Source of the DNA: Acidimicrobiia bacterium
GTDB lineage: Bacteria; Actinomycetota; Acidimicrobiia; Acidimicrobiales; Ilumatobacteraceae
NCBI GenBank assembly: GCA_013811855.1
Contig: JACCUL010000209.1
Span: 1 to 6,268, forward strand
Reading direction: 5' to 3'
DNA length: 6,268 nt
The translations under genes and the position numbers were made by a program. Under the pieces are notes generated by a model. The model was not told the DNA's origin, did not search any database, and saw only the letters and a program-made list of their open reading frames with translations. Shown here piece by piece: positions 5,591 through 6,268 of this stretch (positions within the stretch are counted from its first letter, which is position 1; each line of letters opens with the position of its first letter).

Positions 5591-5659
5591 CGCTCATTGG
5601 CGCCCGGCTGATGGCCAAGACCCAACCCGTCGCACATGTCGATGAGGCACCAATGAGCG
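5591..5659 (+). promoter_or_regulatory. Inverted repeat masking the hydrolase start codon
   Basis: CGCTCATTGGCGCC (5591-5604) is complementary to GGCACCAATGAGCG (5646-5659) at 13 of 14 positions, the exception being C5601 against A5649. The intervening loop is 41 bases. The right arm contains the ATG at 5653-5655 and the GG of the Shine-Dalgarno GAGG (5644-5647). If transcribed from upstream, the mRNA helix would occlude translation initiation. The pairing is read directly from the sequence; a regulatory role is inference. Confidence 0.5.
5644..5647 (+). promoter_or_regulatory. Ribosome binding site deciding the hydrolase start
   Basis: GAGG lies five bases before the ATG at 5653. The other in-frame starts (GTG 5560, ATG 5611, ATG 5671) have weaker or no purine-rich sites at proper spacing; 5671 has only TAGG four bases upstream. 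Confidence 0.55.
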
Positions 5660-6268
5660 AATTAGGCGCCATGTCCGTCGATGCCGGTCCCGACGTCGGC
5701 GACGTTCGCGACGTCGAGGCGCTGGCCAGACCGATCGGGCCGCGGCTGCCGCCGGCGCGGGACGTGCGCATCCCGGCCGGCACGCTGCGTGTCCGCGAGC
5801 TGCCGGGTCCGCCCGGGGCGCCGGTCGTCGTGCTGCTGCACGGGTGGAACGCCACCGCCGACCTGAACTTCTTCGCCTGCTATCGATCGCTCGGCGAGCA
5901 CGCCCGGGTCATCGCCTTCGACCAGCGCGGGCACGGCCACGGGGTCCGCAGCCGGCGGGCGTTCACGCTCGAGGACTGCGCCGACGACGTGGCGTGCGTG
6001 CTGGACGCCCTCGGCGTCGAGCGCGCCGTGCCCGTCGGCTATTCCATGGGCGGTGCCGTCGCCCAGCTGGTGTGGCACCGCCACCGGGAACGGACGCGCG
6101 GGCTCGTGCTCGTGGCGACGGCCGGTCGGTTCAGTGACCGGCGCGAAGAGCGACTGTCCTTCCTCGGCGTCAGCAGCCTGGCCGTGCTGGCCCGCCTGAC
6201 GCCGGTGCAGGCCCGCAACTGGCTGTCGTCGCAGCTGTATCTGCGCCGGCGGACGGGCGACTGGAGCG
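5653..6268 (+). CDS. Alpha/beta-fold hydrolase (3' end outside window)
   Basis: The first 205 codons of an alpha/beta hydrolase run open to the window edge. After a roughly 45-residue, low-complexity N-terminal extension come the core strands VVVLLHGW (58-65, with the HG oxyanion-hole motif) and VIAFDQRGHGHG (86-97). The nucleophile elbow GYSMGG (129-134) follows, with Ser131 the expected nucleophile, then LVLVATAGRF (151-160). The acid and histidine of the triad would lie beyond base 6268. Substrate is unknown; esterases, lipases and C-C hydrolases all share these motifs. I chose ATG 5653 for its GAGG site; ATG 5611 upstream and ATG 5671 downstream are in frame and possible. The fourth codon is TTA, the only TTA leucine codon I found in the window's genes. 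The SAF-domain gene upstream is divergent. Confidence 0.85.
   Translation, partial: MSELGAMSVDAGPDVGDVRDVEALARPIGPRLPPARDVRIPAGTLRVRELPGPPGAPVVVLLHGWNATADLNFFACYRSLGEHARVIAFDQRGHGHGVRSRRAFTLEDCADDVACVLDALGVERAVPVGYSMGGAVAQLVWHRHRERTRGLVLVATAGRFSDRREERLSFLGVSSLAVLARLTPVQARNWLSSQLYLRRRTGDWS

Noticed and set aside
5457..5645. Small open frame (62 codons, internal ATG at 5490) in the intergenic region
   Set aside because: It starts across the SAF gene's start. The translation is arginine- and serine-rich, driven by the GAGCGA repeats, and resembles no known protein. I see no strong ribosome site beyond a G-run.
5844..6137. Open frame (97 codons) inside the hydrolase region
   Set aside because: It is out of frame with the alpha/beta hydrolase, whose HGW, DQRGHG and GYSMGG motifs establish the true frame.
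1..6268. New defence or mobile system, CRISPR array or RNA gene
   Set aside because: No transposase, integrase, nuclease or reverse transcriptase motifs, regularly spaced repeats, or tRNA or rRNA sequence were seen; the genes are recognisable housekeeping-type families.

Overview
The window is high-GC, densely coding DNA with frequent GTG starts, 4-base GTGA gene overlaps and mostly TGA stops. An FlK-like thioesterase, a tldD-tldE pair, a PIG-L deacetylase behind an acyl-CoA dehydrogenase and a CpaB-type SAF protein together suggest an actinobacterium, possibly Acidimicrobiia. That taxonomic call is an inference from style and gene content, not from a marker gene.

Layout. The window opens with the last 20 codons of an acyl-CoA dehydrogenase (3-65, +). 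It overlaps a PIG-L family zinc deacetylase (62-781, +). Convergent to that is a small FlK-like hotdog thioesterase (798-1184, -). A hairpin that includes both stop codons separates the two. Only 28 bp divides the thioesterase from the divergent metalloprotease pair tldD (1213-2604, +) and tldE/pmbA (2601-3962, +), which overlap by GTGA. A two-tier hairpin, probably the operon terminator, follows. Next comes uppP (undecaprenyl-diphosphatase, 4046-4878, +), whose reading frame is broken by an apparent one-base deletion near 4631/4632. Converging on it, with one base between stops, is a membrane-anchored SAF-domain protein (4880-5458, -). After a 194-bp intergenic region rich in GAGCGA repeats and inverted repeats comes the first 205 codons of an alpha/beta hydrolase (5653-6268, +), cut by the window edge.

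How the genes relate. The window reads as several short, unrelated transcription units. TldD and TldE form a heterodimeric protease. UppP recycles the lipid carrier of cell-wall synthesis. The thioesterase and acyl-CoA dehydrogenase act on acyl-CoAs but lie in different units. I see no tRNA, rRNA, CRISPR array, transposase or phage gene, and no clear new multi-gene system.

The observations most worth checking are three. First, a 14-base inverted repeat (13/14 complementary) has a right arm covering the start codon and half the Shine-Dalgarno of the alpha/beta hydrolase. Second, the uppP frameshift creates an ATGA stop/start junction. Third, tldD appears to have a leaderless start in a 28-bp divergent gap.
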